Below are positions 25,934 through 35,218 of a DNA stretch of 52,610 bases, in pieces; position 1 is the first letter of the stretch, and each line of letters begins with the position of its first letter. The DNA is from Novosphingobium guangzhouense (GTDB taxonomy: Bacteria; Pseudomonadota; Alphaproteobacteria; Sphingomonadales; Sphingomonadaceae). The notes under the pieces are model-generated. The model was not told where the DNA came from, did not search any database, and was given only the letters and a program-made list of their open reading frames with translations. Position numbers and translations under genes: made by a program. The stretch covers positions 1-52,610 of the forward strand of contig NZ_LYMM01000043.1 of NCBI RefSeq assembly GCF_002896965.1, written 5' to 3'.

Positions 25934-26538
25934 TGACCGTGCTTATTCCCGAGCCGCCCAGATCGAGGGCATGACCGCCCTTGTCACAGCCGTAGCTGCG
26001 ACGAGTCAGTCACTACAGATTACGCACGTGGGCGGCTGAAAATAGCCTGATGGGGACCGCCCAAGCCAGCGAAATTTCGTTGGGCCGAACCTCCGGGCTC
26101 TTTCAGGATGAGTGCTACCCGAATAAGCGCCATCAGCGTCCATCCATGGCGAGTGGGCAGGAGCCGGCGGTGACGGGCGCACTGGATCTTGGTGATCTGA
26201 GGGCCGCTACTGAAGCTGCAACCGTTTAAACAGCTTCCCGCTGATGTTTGAGCTTGCCGCGCGGGTGCGCAGGCCCGCCGCCGGTTTTCCGCCTCGGTAG
26301 CGCTCACCGAACCGTACCTGCCTGCCACCCGCTGAGACTTCACCAATTACCAAACCGCGATCTTATCGGATTCGAATCCGCGTACCGTCTGCGCTACAGT
26401 ACCTCATGCTTGATTAAGTACCGATATTTCGTCATGGTACTCACGTCGATTGGGAGCAATCACGCCTGCTCATTCGAAGAGAGCTCTCTGCTTCGACGTA
26501 ACCGGCTCTTGCGTAATCACCCTCAATCGGGCCGGCCG
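25934..26538. other. 605-bp intergenic region before the FecI-like gene
   Basis: No convincing gene. A perfect 14-base palindrome CGGATTCGAATCCG lies near 26366-26379, next to sequence that on the minus strand recalls a tRNA D-arm (TAGCGCAGACGGTA), but no cloverleaf can be drawn. The promoter of the fecI-fecR operon must be in the right half. Confidence 0.4.
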
Positions 26539-27135
26539 ATGAGAAAGCGTACCTCGATGACAGCCGATGCCGATAATTCGCAGGTTCCCGATTTCACCGA
26601 TCAACGAGATCAAAGGTCACAGCCAGCGACGGCGCCGCTCCAAGGGGACATCAGTTCGATTTACGCAACCGAAGCGCCACGACTGCAGAAGTACTTTCGT
26701 GCACGCCTGCGCGGCGGCGATGAAGCGCCCGATCTGGTACAGGAGGCATTCGCGCGGCTATTGGGCGTCATGGCGCGAGAGCGTCCGCAGCGCCCTGCTG
26801 CCTATCTCCAGCGTATCGCGCGCAACCTGCTGTTCAATCGAAGCAAGCGGCTCGAAAACCAGTTGGCGCCGGATCACGTGTTCTTCGATGACGGCTACGA
26901 GCATGCGACGGCACCCATGCAGTCCGACCATATTGAGGTTGAAGATATGATGCGGATTTACCGCCGGGCCTTGAGCGAGCTTCCGGAAAGGACGCGGCAG
27001 ATATTTCTTCTTCATCGTGTCGACGAGCTGACATACAGGGAAATAGGAGAAAGGCTGGGAGTATCAATCCCGACAGTGCAGTACCATGTCGCCCGCGCCC
27101 TCGCCCACATCGATGCGGCTCTGGAGCAGGAATGA
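26539..27135 (+). CDS. fecI: ECF sigma factor, FecI-type
   Basis: 198 residues from ATG 26539 (26557 is an alternative). Region 2 is IYATEAPRLQKYFRARLRGG, then EAPDLVQEAFARLLGV, and region 4 is ALSELPERTRQIFLLHRVDE with LTYREIGERLGVSIPTVQYH, the helix-turn-helix. The first 40 residues are an unstructured polar tail. FecI-type factors are released by FecR when a TonB-dependent transducer is loaded. The stop overlaps the next gene's ATG (ATGA), so translation with fecR is coupled. Its normal transducer, the next gene after fecR, is rearranged. Confidence 0.85.
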   Translation: MRKRTSMTADADNSQVPDFTDQRDQRSQPATAPLQGDISSIYATEAPRLQKYFRARLRGGDEAPDLVQEAFARLLGVMARERPQRPAAYLQRIARNLLFNRSKRLENQLAPDHVFFDDGYEHATAPMQSDHIEVEDMMRIYRRALSELPERTRQIFLLHRVDELTYREIGERLGVSIPTVQYHVARALAHIDAALEQE

Positions 27136-28223
27136 TGGAAGATTCTGAAATGCGCCGCCAACACGATGAGCTCAGGCAAGAGGCAGCAGATTGGTTCGCC
27201 ATCATGCGGGGGCCAGAGGCTGAGGCGCGCCGTGTCGAGTTTGAGGCCTGGCTGGCATGTAATCCGGCCCATCGTCGTTTTTACAACAGGATCGCCGAGA
27301 CTTTCAGCCACGGGAAGTTGCTTAAGGGCACGGAAAATGAAAGAGCGGCCAACGACCTGCAGGCCGACCAGAAAACGCTGCTGCTCGCGCCAGCGAAAAA
27401 GTGGCTGGGTGCCGGCTGCATTGTAGCCACGGTGTTGGCGCTGGGCGGGGCGAGTCTTTACTTCCAGGCACTACCGACGGTTTCAAAGCCGCCTGCAGAC
27501 TTAGCGCACTCCGCCTCCACGCCCAGCAATGGAGCAAGGACATTCGTCACCGCGCCGAATGAAGTAAAGCTATTCCAGCTTGCGGATGGTTCAAAACTGA
27601 CGCTCGATGCGGGGAGCCTGGTTGAAGTCGATCTGGGCGCCAGCTCACGCACCTTGCATCTGGTTCGCGGCCACGCTCGCTTCGACGTCGCGCATGAAAA
27701 GCGACCTTTTGTCGTCCGGGCAGGCAATGGCAGCATCACAGCGCGAGGCACAATCTTCGACGTCACGATCACCCGTGAGCGCACGGTGATGGTTCATCTC
27801 CTTCGTGGGGCCGTGGATGTTTCCTCCGACTTTCAGGGCCGTCATGCGAAGAAGGCCAGCGTACGTCTGGCACCGGGCCAGCAGTTCGGTTTTGCTGCCG
27901 AGCAGGGACCGACGCCGGACGAGAAGCCGACACGAAGCTCGATAGCCTCGCAGTGGACCGACGGCTTAAGGGAATATGAAAGCGTACGGGTAGCGGACCT
28001 TCTGGCCGAGGCAAATCGCCATGCAAAGATACCGCTCCAGATCGCCTCAAGCGAAATTGGCAACATCAGGATTTCCGGAATGTTTCGTGTAACGGATCCG
28101 GAAGGCCTCGCTCGAAATGTGGCGGATTTGCTCGGATTGGGGCTTGCGAGTTCCCCCCACGCTCGCGTGCTCGTCCGTTCATGCCACGACTACGGCGAAG
28201 TAAATTGCAGGCCGCCCTCATAA
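27132..28223 (+). CDS. fecR: FecR-type anti-sigma factor
   Basis: 363 residues. N-terminal cytoplasmic DUF4880 part (FEAWLACNPAHRRFYNRIA), one membrane helix at about 95-115 (WLGAGCIVATVLALGGASLY), the periplasmic FecR domain (LADGSKLTLDAGSLVEVDL, LHLVRGHARFDVAHEKRPF, ITARGTIFDVTI) and a C-terminal secretin/TonB-short-like region (LAEANRHAKIPLQIA, ISGMFRVTDPEGLARNV). In the family the C-terminus contacts the STN domain of the TonB transducer and the N-terminus holds the sigma factor. It overlaps fecI by four bases and lies 69 bases upstream of the chimeric gene. Confidence 0.88.
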   Translation: MMEDSEMRRQHDELRQEAADWFAIMRGPEAEARRVEFEAWLACNPAHRRFYNRIAETFSHGKLLKGTENERAANDLQADQKTLLLAPAKKWLGAGCIVATVLALGGASLYFQALPTVSKPPADLAHSASTPSNGARTFVTAPNEVKLFQLADGSKLTLDAGSLVEVDLGASSRTLHLVRGHARFDVAHEKRPFVVRAGNGSITARGTIFDVTITRERTVMVHLLRGAVDVSSDFQGRHAKKASVRLAPGQQFGFAAEQGPTPDEKPTRSSIASQWTDGLREYESVRVADLLAEANRHAKIPLQIASSEIGNIRISGMFRVTDPEGLARNVADLLGLGLASSPHARVLVRSCHDYGEVNCRPPS

Positions 28224-28292
28224 AAAGGCGATCCAGGTTGTCGTTCCCCGCAAGACCGGCGGTTTCGCCGGTCAGCTGGCGCGGGGAGCATT

Positions 28293-31200
28293 ATGGGGAA
28301 CATCGGAACGAGTTTGTTGTGGTCGGCGGCAACTGTCGGCACATTTGCACTGGCGATGCCGACCGCTCATGCGGTGCAGGCGCGTCAGACGTACAACCTG
28401 CCGGAACAGGACCTTGGCGCGTCTTTGCAAGCGGTTGCGCGAGCAGCGAAGCGCGAGATCATCTTTCGCTCCGACGGGGTGAAGGACAAGCGCGCACCTG
28501 CGCTTGAGGGGGATTACACACCCAATGAGGCCTTGGACATCCTTTTGAAGGAGTCCGGACTGGTATTCGTCGAGCGCAATCAAACCATCCTGATCCGGGA
28601 ACGCTCGACACGTGCCGAAGGAAACGAGCGGTCCGACGGTTCGGAAATCCTTGTGACGGGTAGCCGCCTGCGCGGTGCGCCGATTGCCTCGCCGGTCATC
28701 GCCTTGTCGCAAAGGGACATCCTGAATTCGGGCCAGAGCAATCTTGGCGATGTCGTACGTGCGATCCCACAGAATTTCGGTGGCGGACAGAACCCGGGCG
28801 CGAACATCACTACGCCCGAGAAGAAAGGGAACTACATCGGTTCGGGCTCGGCGATCGATCTTCGCGGTCTCGGTGGTGATGCCACGTTGACGCTGCTGAA
28901 TGGCCACCGCCTGGCCTATAGCGGCGCATATCAGGCGATCGATATTTCGGTCATTCCGATCGCGGCGCTGGATCGCCTTGAGATCGTAGCGGACGGCTCA
29001 TCCGCGCTTTACGGCTCGGATGCGGTAGGCGGCGTCGCGAACGTCATCCTCAAGCGCGACTACGACGGGGTCAATACCGCCGCCCGGTTCTACGACCGGG
29101 TGCGCAACGCCTATCAGCCGGTCGGCGATGTGCCCAACCTTCTCGTCCTGGTGGCCGGGGCGACCAACATGATGGAGCGGGCGCTGGTCGAGACGATCGA
29201 CGACAACACCCTCGATCCCCGTGCCAAAATCGAATTCGGGGCGGGCGGGCACAGCTTCGATCTGTTCCTCAACGCCGTGTCGCCGCGCGGGCCGATGACG
29301 GACGTCTTTCTCGACAGCACGATCAAGGACTATGTGCGCCAGTGCTATCCGGTCGCGCGCGTCTCGCCGGCCTACGACATCGATGACGACAAGCTCCTGC
29401 GCAGCGCCAGCGACCTTCCCGCCGCCTTCGCGGCGATGGCCGGACCGGCGACATTCTCGACGGTCTATACCGAGACCGACAAGGGGGGAACGACGGTCAG
29501 CTGCACCGAGGCGTGGGCGCACATCTCGGACAGGCTTGGCGATCCGGTTCTTTTCGATGGCTATTCCAGGCAAGTTTGTGCGCGCACCGGTTACAATGTC
29601 GAGAATCCCCAGCAGATGACCCGATGCCGTCAGCAGCTCGGGGAGATGGGCCAGATGATGCTGGACCGCCCGCTCTCGGCGCAAGGCTTGATGACGCACA
29701 TCCTGCTCGGCAACAGCATCGGCGATGTCCTGTTCGAGGACTCGCCTGCGAGCGCGGCCCGGGTAATGGCCAACCGGGCGGTTATTTCCAGCGGTCTCGC
29801 GACGATGTCGGTTGCGAACGAGTGGATGCCGACAATCCGCGCGACGGTCTTCGGCATCATGCTTTTCATGATCCCGGTCGCGCTGCTTTTCGTACTGACG
29901 CCGATCAACCTCAGGGTTGCGAGCTTTGCACTGGGAATGTTCGTGTTCGTGGCGCTGTGGGGTGTGATTGATGCCGGGATTCACCAGCTCACGCTCGGGC
30001 GCGCTCTGGCGACGCTTGAGGAGCTGCGCTCCAACGCGGTCGCGGCGAATGCCTGGTTCCTTGCCCCGACCGCAGCGATGAAGGCGCTCGCAATCTTCGG
30101 CAGCTTCAGGACCGCGGCTGCAGGGCTCGCGGGCGCGTTCGTCTTCACGGTCTTTCGTTTCAGCGGCAACATGTTCACGGCATTTACGTCGGGCTCGCTC
30201 GGGATCGCAGGCCAGGGAACGGCTGCTGCCTCGGCGATGGGAACGGCCGAGGGTCAAACATCGGCGCTCGAGGCCCAGGCGTCCGCCATGGGCACCCGCG
30301 CACGCGCATCTGCCGCGCCCAGCTTCGCGGATTTTGGCGAGCGCTCCGGTTTCAGCAGCAATCGCGCGTTCGGCGAGGCAGGCCACATCCTTGGGGAACG
30401 CCCTGCCCCATCCGGCACGGCCGCCTTTGCACTTGGCGATATCGAAGGCGCGCGTCAGCTTGGCAGCCTGGCCCCTGCCCTCGATGGCCGTGACCTCTCA
30501 GACCCGGAGATCGTGCGCGCAGTGAAGGCGAATGCCGCGACGACTGCAATTCACCAGTTCGCCGAAAAAGATGCGCTGCGGAACCTGGGTACGGGGTATT
30601 TCGGGACGGAAAAGGCTGGCGAGAAGGCATTCGCGGCCTTCAGCCAAAACCTTGTCCAGTGGCGCGCGTTCGGCGACAACCGGGCCTATAGCATGATGAA
30701 GCAGTCAGCCACGCGCCACTTCGAAAGAGCGGGCTACTCGCCTGCAGACGCCGAGCTCAAGGCTTCAGGCGTGATCGCGGAAGCGCAGGCGGATCCGACC
30801 TATGCCAAGCTGATCGCGAACGCATGGCAGCAGGGGCAAATGCTGGCGAACGATCTCACGTCGGCACAAGTCCAGGTTGGCGCGATGCAGGGTCGACGCG
30901 ATCATGCAGGCACCAAAGTCGCAAATGTCGAGCGCGCGAACGTCGCGACCGAACAAGGCTGGCGGACCGGCGGTAACCGCGGGCAGCGCCAGGCGGCGGG
31001 AATGTTGGGCCTGTCCGTCGAGGAGACATCGCGCCGGGTCGGCTTCGTCAATGCGCTCTCGGGCGAGGCGCGCAGTACCGCGGTTTCACAGCTGGCGCGC
31101 TCGACCGGACGGAACGAAGCCCAAGTTCTTGCCGCTCTTGAGCGCTATAATACGGCTGTCCACCTCGGCACGGCGGATGGTGCCACAGCCGAGGCGGGCC

Positions 31201-32531
31201 GGGAGGGTACGAGTGTCTATGGCCGCACACGCGAGGCGGCGGGGTACGATTTTGCGGAACGCTCCGGCAAGCTCGACGCCCAGCGCGAAGTCGGGCCGTC
31301 GGGAACGCGCGGCGCCGCCCGCATCGGCGAGCAGCGGCGCCAGTCGGAGAATATCGGCTTTGCGCAAGGTGCTGCGGCTGCGGGCGTGTCGACCCGCGAG
31401 GCGGCCCGCCTCGACAGCTTCATACAGGCGCTGACGCGCACAGCAGGCAATCAGGTCGATGTGGCAGAGGGCGGCGCAGCTGGCATCGCCGACCGCGCCC
31501 GGAATGAGCGTCTGACATCCATCGTGGATCGCGAACGGCTGACCCGCATGCAGCGCCTGCTGGCCGACAACGGCATCGATCTCAGTAGGCGTCAGATCGC
31601 AATGGACCAGAACGGCGACCTCAGCCTCAACCTGACTCCCCAGACGGCAGCGGCAATGTGGAAGGCGGGACTTATCAATGAAAGCCAGCTTGGCGCAATC
31701 GCCAATGGCGGCAACGCGCGCTTCAGCTTTGCGCACAATGATCTGCTCGTTTCCAGCGGCACCGCGTTCAGCAAATCGGCGCGCAGCGACACTAGCACCC
31801 GGTTCGAGGCCGGCAAGCAGGCCGGTCCGGACACGATCGAGCATTTCATGGGGGGCGGAAAGGAAGGACAGGAGATGCTGGCCAACTGGCTGCGCGGCGG
31901 CTTCGAAATGGACCGCAAGGGCGAATGGCGTCTAAAGCCACAAGTCGCAGACACCCTCCAGCGCGACGTGCAGGCCATCATGTCCCAAACAGGCTGGCAG
32001 CGGAGCATTATGCGATCGGCGCAAGATCAAAACATTATGGGCACCACCATCAGCCTCGATATCGGCGGCAGTGTCAGTGAAACAAACAATGAGGCGCTTG
32101 GCGACGGTCAATCGCAGAGCCAGTCCAGACGCGGTGGTCGATCGAAGGGTCGTGGCACTTCGGGGCGAGTTGGGGGAAGCTTGGGATTTGAAAGCCGCGA
32201 CGTCGGAAGCACCAGCGAAAACGCCCAGTCAATTATGGATATCGTCAACTACGATATCCGCCAATCTATTGTTGCAGCAGAACGCAAGGCTGCTCGATCA
32301 AGCGATCCTGCCACAATATTCTCCAATGACCTCTCGGAAAAAATTCTGGGACCGCGAGGGCTGCGTGACCAATATCTCAAAGACCTTAGCACTGCGCGAG
32401 CGACGTTTGATATCACGGGCCCGCTCACATCATTGGAACAGAAATCAGTTCTAACTACCGGCCGATTTTCCAACGATATCGATGGAAGTCCGGACGACGG
32501 GAAAAGCACATTCAAAAACCGGGATGAGTGA
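28293..32531 (+). CDS. In-frame chimera: TonB-dependent transducer N-terminus joined to TraG
   Basis: 1,412 codons without a stop. Residues 1-27 are a signal peptide ending AHA. Residues 33-105 are an STN domain (YNLPEQDLGASLQAVARAAK, LDILLKESGLVF); SEILVTGSRL is a TonB-box-like segment; residues 115-263 are the plug (SAIDLRGLGGDATLTLLNGH, SALYGSDAVGGVANVILKRD). At about 29,085-29,095 the sequence switches without a frame change to TraG, the F-type mating-pair stabilisation/entry exclusion protein: RAKIEFGAGGHSFDLFLNAV, DYVRQCYPVARVSPAYDI, membrane helices (FGIMLFMIPVALLFVLT), and a long alpha-helical, glycine/alanine-rich C-terminus to 32531. The beta-barrel of the receptor and the first roughly 200 residues of TraG are missing. 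It cannot be a working receptor; whether it is made is unknown. Confidence 0.85.
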   Translation: MGNIGTSLLWSAATVGTFALAMPTAHAVQARQTYNLPEQDLGASLQAVARAAKREIIFRSDGVKDKRAPALEGDYTPNEALDILLKESGLVFVERNQTILIRERSTRAEGNERSDGSEILVTGSRLRGAPIASPVIALSQRDILNSGQSNLGDVVRAIPQNFGGGQNPGANITTPEKKGNYIGSGSAIDLRGLGGDATLTLLNGHRLAYSGAYQAIDISVIPIAALDRLEIVADGSSALYGSDAVGGVANVILKRDYDGVNTAARFYDRVRNAYQPVGDVPNLLVLVAGATNMMERALVETIDDNTLDPRAKIEFGAGGHSFDLFLNAVSPRGPMTDVFLDSTIKDYVRQCYPVARVSPAYDIDDDKLLRSASDLPAAFAAMAGPATFSTVYTETDKGGTTVSCTEAWAHISDRLGDPVLFDGYSRQVCARTGYNVENPQQMTRCRQQLGEMGQMMLDRPLSAQGLMTHILLGNSIGDVLFEDSPASAARVMANRAVISSGLATMSVANEWMPTIRATVFGIMLFMIPVALLFVLTPINLRVASFALGMFVFVALWGVIDAGIHQLTLGRALATLEELRSNAVAANAWFLAPTAAMKALAIFGSFRTAAAGLAGAFVFTVFRFSGNMFTAFTSGSLGIAGQGTAAASAMGTAEGQTSALEAQASAMGTRARASAAPSFADFGERSGFSSNRAFGEAGHILGERPAPSGTAAFALGDIEGARQLGSLAPALDGRDLSDPEIVRAVKANAATTAIHQFAEKDALRNLGTGYFGTEKAGEKAFAAFSQNLVQWRAFGDNRAYSMMKQSATRHFERAGYSPADAELKASGVIAEAQADPTYAKLIANAWQQGQMLANDLTSAQVQVGAMQGRRDHAGTKVANVERANVATEQGWRTGGNRGQRQAAGMLGLSVEETSRRVGFVNALSGEARSTAVSQLARSTGRNEAQVLAALERYNTAVHLGTADGATAEAGREGTSVYGRTREAAGYDFAERSGKLDAQREVGPSGTRGAARIGEQRRQSENIGFAQGAAAAGVSTREAARLDSFIQALTRTAGNQVDVAEGGAAGIADRARNERLTSIVDRERLTRMQRLLADNGIDLSRRQIAMDQNGDLSLNLTPQTAAAMWKAGLINESQLGAIANGGNARFSFAHNDLLVSSGTAFSKSARSDTSTRFEAGKQAGPDTIEHFMGGGKEGQEMLANWLRGGFEMDRKGEWRLKPQVADTLQRDVQAIMSQTGWQRSIMRSAQDQNIMGTTISLDIGGSVSETNNEALGDGQSQSQSRRGGRSKGRGTSGRVGGSLGFESRDVGSTSENAQSIMDIVNYDIRQSIVAAERKAARSSDPATIFSNDLSEKILGPRGLRDQYLKDLSTARATFDITGPLTSLEQKSVLTTGRFSNDIDGSPDDGKSTFKNRDE

Positions 32532-32991
32532 TCGATGGCGAAGGCACGTATGATGGGTTGCTCGGGTTATCGCGATTACCGATCCATAGAGGTCCCGACC
32601 TCGGATCCATCGGATTGCCTCTCGCGCGACAGCTGTCCATAAAATCTAGGTCCGCGCGACGAAGCCAGTCCGTTGACAGTATTTCTTCGTCATCGATCAA
32701 GCCCGATTTACCAGGGGAATGTGCCAAGCAATCGAGCCATTCGCGGAAGAAGCCAACGGCGAGCAGAATAAAAACCACAGGTGGTAAGAAGAACACATTC
32801 ATAAAGCCAGCCAAGGCGCCGCGATAGAACTGTGCCAGGATCTCAAAATGAGCGGAAACGGCCATCCCGAGCCACCAGAAGGGAATGGCAGACCACCAAA
32901 ATTTTGCGTACCAGGGCGTCCAAATCCACTTTGACAGCCGCGGGTACTCCCAGCGCTCCTCAGCGTCCTGACTACCGTCGGCGATCTCCAT
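32512..32991 (-). CDS. Hypothetical two-helix membrane protein
   Basis: 159 residues from ATG 32991 with AAAGGA 8 bases upstream. An N-terminal WIWTPWYAKFWWSAIPFWWL aromatic helix and a second helix FFLPPVVFILLAVGFFREWL are the membrane segments; the rest is a charged cytoplasmic part (LIDDEEILSTDWLRRADLDF). It converges with the traG end, overlapping it by 20 bases. Small membrane proteins in this position beside traG are common in such elements, and a role in transfer or exclusion is possible but unproven. Confidence 0.6.
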   Translation of the reverse strand: MEIADGSQDAEERWEYPRLSKWIWTPWYAKFWWSAIPFWWLGMAVSAHFEILAQFYRGALAGFMNVFFLPPVVFILLAVGFFREWLDCLAHSPGKSGLIDDEEILSTDWLRRADLDFMDSCRARGNPMDPRSGPLWIGNRDNPSNPSYVPSPSITHPGF

Positions 32992-33365
32992 CGTGCGATC
33001 CTTTCTCAATCATCCTATCATGATTGTGGTTTCGTGCACGCGGTATTGATCAATCAGGAAGAGCCGCGGCATCGCGGTGTCCCCATTTGTTCTGATCGAA
33101 GATTGTGCTACGGTGGCTCCGCGTTGCGCAAAGGGCAGCGCCGGGACTGGTAATCCCGAATGGAAGATGTCTCTCCGAAAACGATTGTTTTCGGGGCGCC
33201 GTCGCACATGTCCAGCCCTCGCGGGTAAAAGCGACGGCGGATGTGCTTCCGTTCATCTTACCAGCCCCGGTGACTCCCGTGCCTAGCGCGCGGGAGTTTC
33301 GGGAACGCACGCATCCTTCCTGTCACTCTCGGATCGTCCTCGCCGGATGCGCAGTGGAGGTTCGC

Positions 33366-33863
33366 GTGACGCGTAATCCGGTTATCGGCAACCTGCCGCC
33401 CAAGGATCATAGCATCGAGCACTTCGGCTCATCCAATCATGACCGCGTTTTGAATGCAGACACGTATTTTCGCGCTTTGGAATTCATTAATTTGATGAAC
33501 CTAAACATGGTTGAACAGCGCCCCTCCCAAGTGATCAAGAACGCGGCGTATGCATTACAGTTTGCACTGAAAGCTGCACTCCTCTATTCCGGTAACGCCG
33601 AAAACTGGATTGAGCGGCATATCGGCCGCGATCTTGAAGCTGCAATGGCGCTAGCCGCATCGTTCGGGATGCCGCCGCCAACACCGGAATTTGCGGGCGT
33701 ACTACCGGAGCTTTCGCGCTACCATGCTGCAGGCCGCAATTTTGGACACGCGCGCATTCTATCCGTAATGACCTCAAGGCATATCTGCGAAAACGTACTA
33801 TCGCTAATTGAAGTGGTTGGTGAGATGATCGAAATAAAAACGAACGACCGCGCTGACATGTAA
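33366..33863 (+). CDS. Possible HEPN-like protein
   Basis: 165 residues from the GTG at 33366, chosen because a GTGGAGG site lies 5 bases upstream; the longer frame upstream is poor. The central segment AYALQFALKAALLYSGNAEN, then RDLEAAMALAASFGMP, resembles the HEPN pattern (a helix carrying an FALKALL-type stretch followed by an H/R-DLE-L turn). The usual catalytic RxxxxH is not clearly seen, so an RNase role is doubtful. Lower GC content than its neighbours points to separate origin. Confidence 0.45.
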   Translation: MTRNPVIGNLPPKDHSIEHFGSSNHDRVLNADTYFRALEFINLMNLNMVEQRPSQVIKNAAYALQFALKAALLYSGNAENWIERHIGRDLEAAMALAASFGMPPPTPEFAGVLPELSRYHAAGRNFGHARILSVMTSRHICENVLSLIEVVGEMIEIKTNDRADM

Positions 33864-33965
33864 AGGCCAGAGGCTTACTATTATTGTTGTTGAGTTCTGC
33901 CCAACCCCGAAGCCTTCGCGGCCGTGGGAAAGTAGCGCGGCGACATAGCCTTCAATGCCGGGGGC

Positions 33966-34109
33966 ATGGCAAATATATACATCGACGCCTCGCTGGCGCT
34001 GACGGTGGGTGCGGACCCACCAGACGATAAAAGGTCAAGTACCTTCGAGATTCCCGATTTCATTATCGCTGTCCACGGGCTGTGGACAACTGGTCTCCGG
34101 AAAGCCTGA
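33966..34109 (+). CDS. Possible 47-residue peptide gene
   Basis: An ATG after CGGGGGC opens a 47-residue frame beginning MANIYIDASLALTVGADPPD and ending with LWTTGLRKA. The composition is mixed and the site is imperfect. I include it as a weak call because no other feature explains the stretch. Function unknown. Confidence 0.25.
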   Translation: MANIYIDASLALTVGADPPDDKRSSTFEIPDFIIAVHGLWTTGLRKA

Positions 34110-34221
34110 TAACCTGAGCACGCCTTGATCGGTCATCTGGTTGCGTCATGGTGAGCGCACGTCACGGGTCAAAAGCAATGATCCGGCGGCGCAACACAGA
34201 CTTCGACAGGAAGAACTTCTC

Positions 34222-34497
34222 ATGAACAACAGCGAGCTCGCAGACGTTATCGCCGCCGATCACGGCCTCGCCAAGACCGATGCCCGCAAGATCGTCGATG
34301 CCGTCTTCGACGCCATCGGCAACGCGGCGGCGAAAGGCGAGGAGGTTTCGCTCAACGGTTTCGGCAAGTTCAAGGTCAAGGACAGCCCGGAGCGCGAAGG
34401 CCGTAACCCTCGCACTGGAGACGCCATGACCATCAAGGCATCGAAGAAGCTCGGGTTCACGGCCGCCAAGGGCGTGAAGGACAAGCTCAACGCTTAA
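34222..34497 (+). CDS. hup: HU-family DNA-binding protein
   Basis: 91 residues, the normal HU length, with AGGAAGAA upstream of the ATG. The family pattern is complete: NNSELADVIAADHGLAKTDA, VSLNGFGKFKVKDSPEREGR, NPRTGDAMTIKASKKLGFTA; the RNPRTG tip of the DNA-binding arm is present. HU proteins bend and compact DNA, and plasmids or genomic islands often carry an extra copy. It stands alone; a hairpin-free 85-base gap precedes the acetyltransferase relic. Confidence 0.92.
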   Translation: MNNSELADVIAADHGLAKTDARKIVDAVFDAIGNAAAKGEEVSLNGFGKFKVKDSPEREGRNPRTGDAMTIKASKKLGFTAAKGVKDKLNA

Positions 34498-34582
34498 ACC
34501 GAAGAGGCCTGCGGTGCTGCGCTGACAGCTGGCGCTGCAGGCCTTGTCAACACTGAAGGCGCATATCTGGGGGCGAGCGGAA

Positions 34583-35052
34583 ATGATCGTACGCATCGAA
34601 TTTGCGGGCGCCACCGACCTCGATGATTGGGCTGCCCTACGCGCCGCGCTCTGGCCGGATGGCTCAACGGCGGAGCACCGGAAGGATCTGGTCGACTTGA
34701 TGGCCGAGCATCAACCTATCGTCGGCTTCCTTGCGCGCGATCTGCGGGGCACTTTGGTCGGGTTTGCCGAAGCCGCCTTGCGGATCGATTACGTCAACGG
34801 ATGCGAGACATCCCCCGTCGCGTTCCTCGAAGGGCTCTTTGTTGTAAAGGAGTGTCGCCGCCAAGGCATCGGCCGCGGGCTCGTCGAAGCGGTCGAAGCA
34901 TGGGCTCGGCTCAAGGGTTGTACCGAAATGGCTTCCGATGCCCTTATGGAGAACACGGTTTCGCACGCCATGCACGCGGCGCTGATTTCGAGGAAACCGA
35001 GCGGGTGGTGTTCGTTCGCAAGGTTCTCGATACTGCGCCACACTTGAGTTGA
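34583..35052 (+). pseudogene. Aminoglycoside 6'-N-acetyltransferase relic, frameshifted near its end
   Basis: The frame from ATG 34583 shows DLDDWAALRAALWPDGS, IDYVNGCETSPVAFLEGLFV, CRRQGIGRGLVEAVEAWARL and SDALMENTVSHAMHAAL, the AAC(6')-I series within the GNAT fold. After MHAAL the frame becomes nonsense to 35047. The next frame continues exactly with FEETERVVFVRKVLDTAPHL and a stop at 35052, the expected C-terminal strand. One base is missing near 34982-34988 (ALGF expected). In the family the final strand completes the fold, so the shifted protein is probably weak or inactive. A read error is possible. Confidence 0.75.
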
Positions 35053-35218
35053 TCTGCGGCACGGTGGACCTTCCACCCCCCAATCAGCTCTAGCCGCGAC
35101 ATATTGCTCAGCAGTATCAAAAAATTATCGGTAGCAGATCCTTAGCGAATATTGCGGCCCCCGGCACCGTTTGCACCACCGTCCGTTAAAGCCTCACCAT
35201 AGATGTGGAGAGGTTGCC

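Noticed and set aside
26345..26410. tRNA-like sequence with a GGATTCGAATCC element and, on the minus strand, a D-arm-like TAGCGCAGACGGTA
   Set aside because: Neither strand allows T-arm, anticodon arm and acceptor stem together; the T-like element is part of a 14-base palindrome. Not a tRNA gene as far as I can see.
28998..30386. 462-residue minus-strand open frame opposite the chimeric gene
   Set aside because: Typical high-GC shadow rich in Arg, Ala and His, lying exactly opposite a well supported coding sequence.
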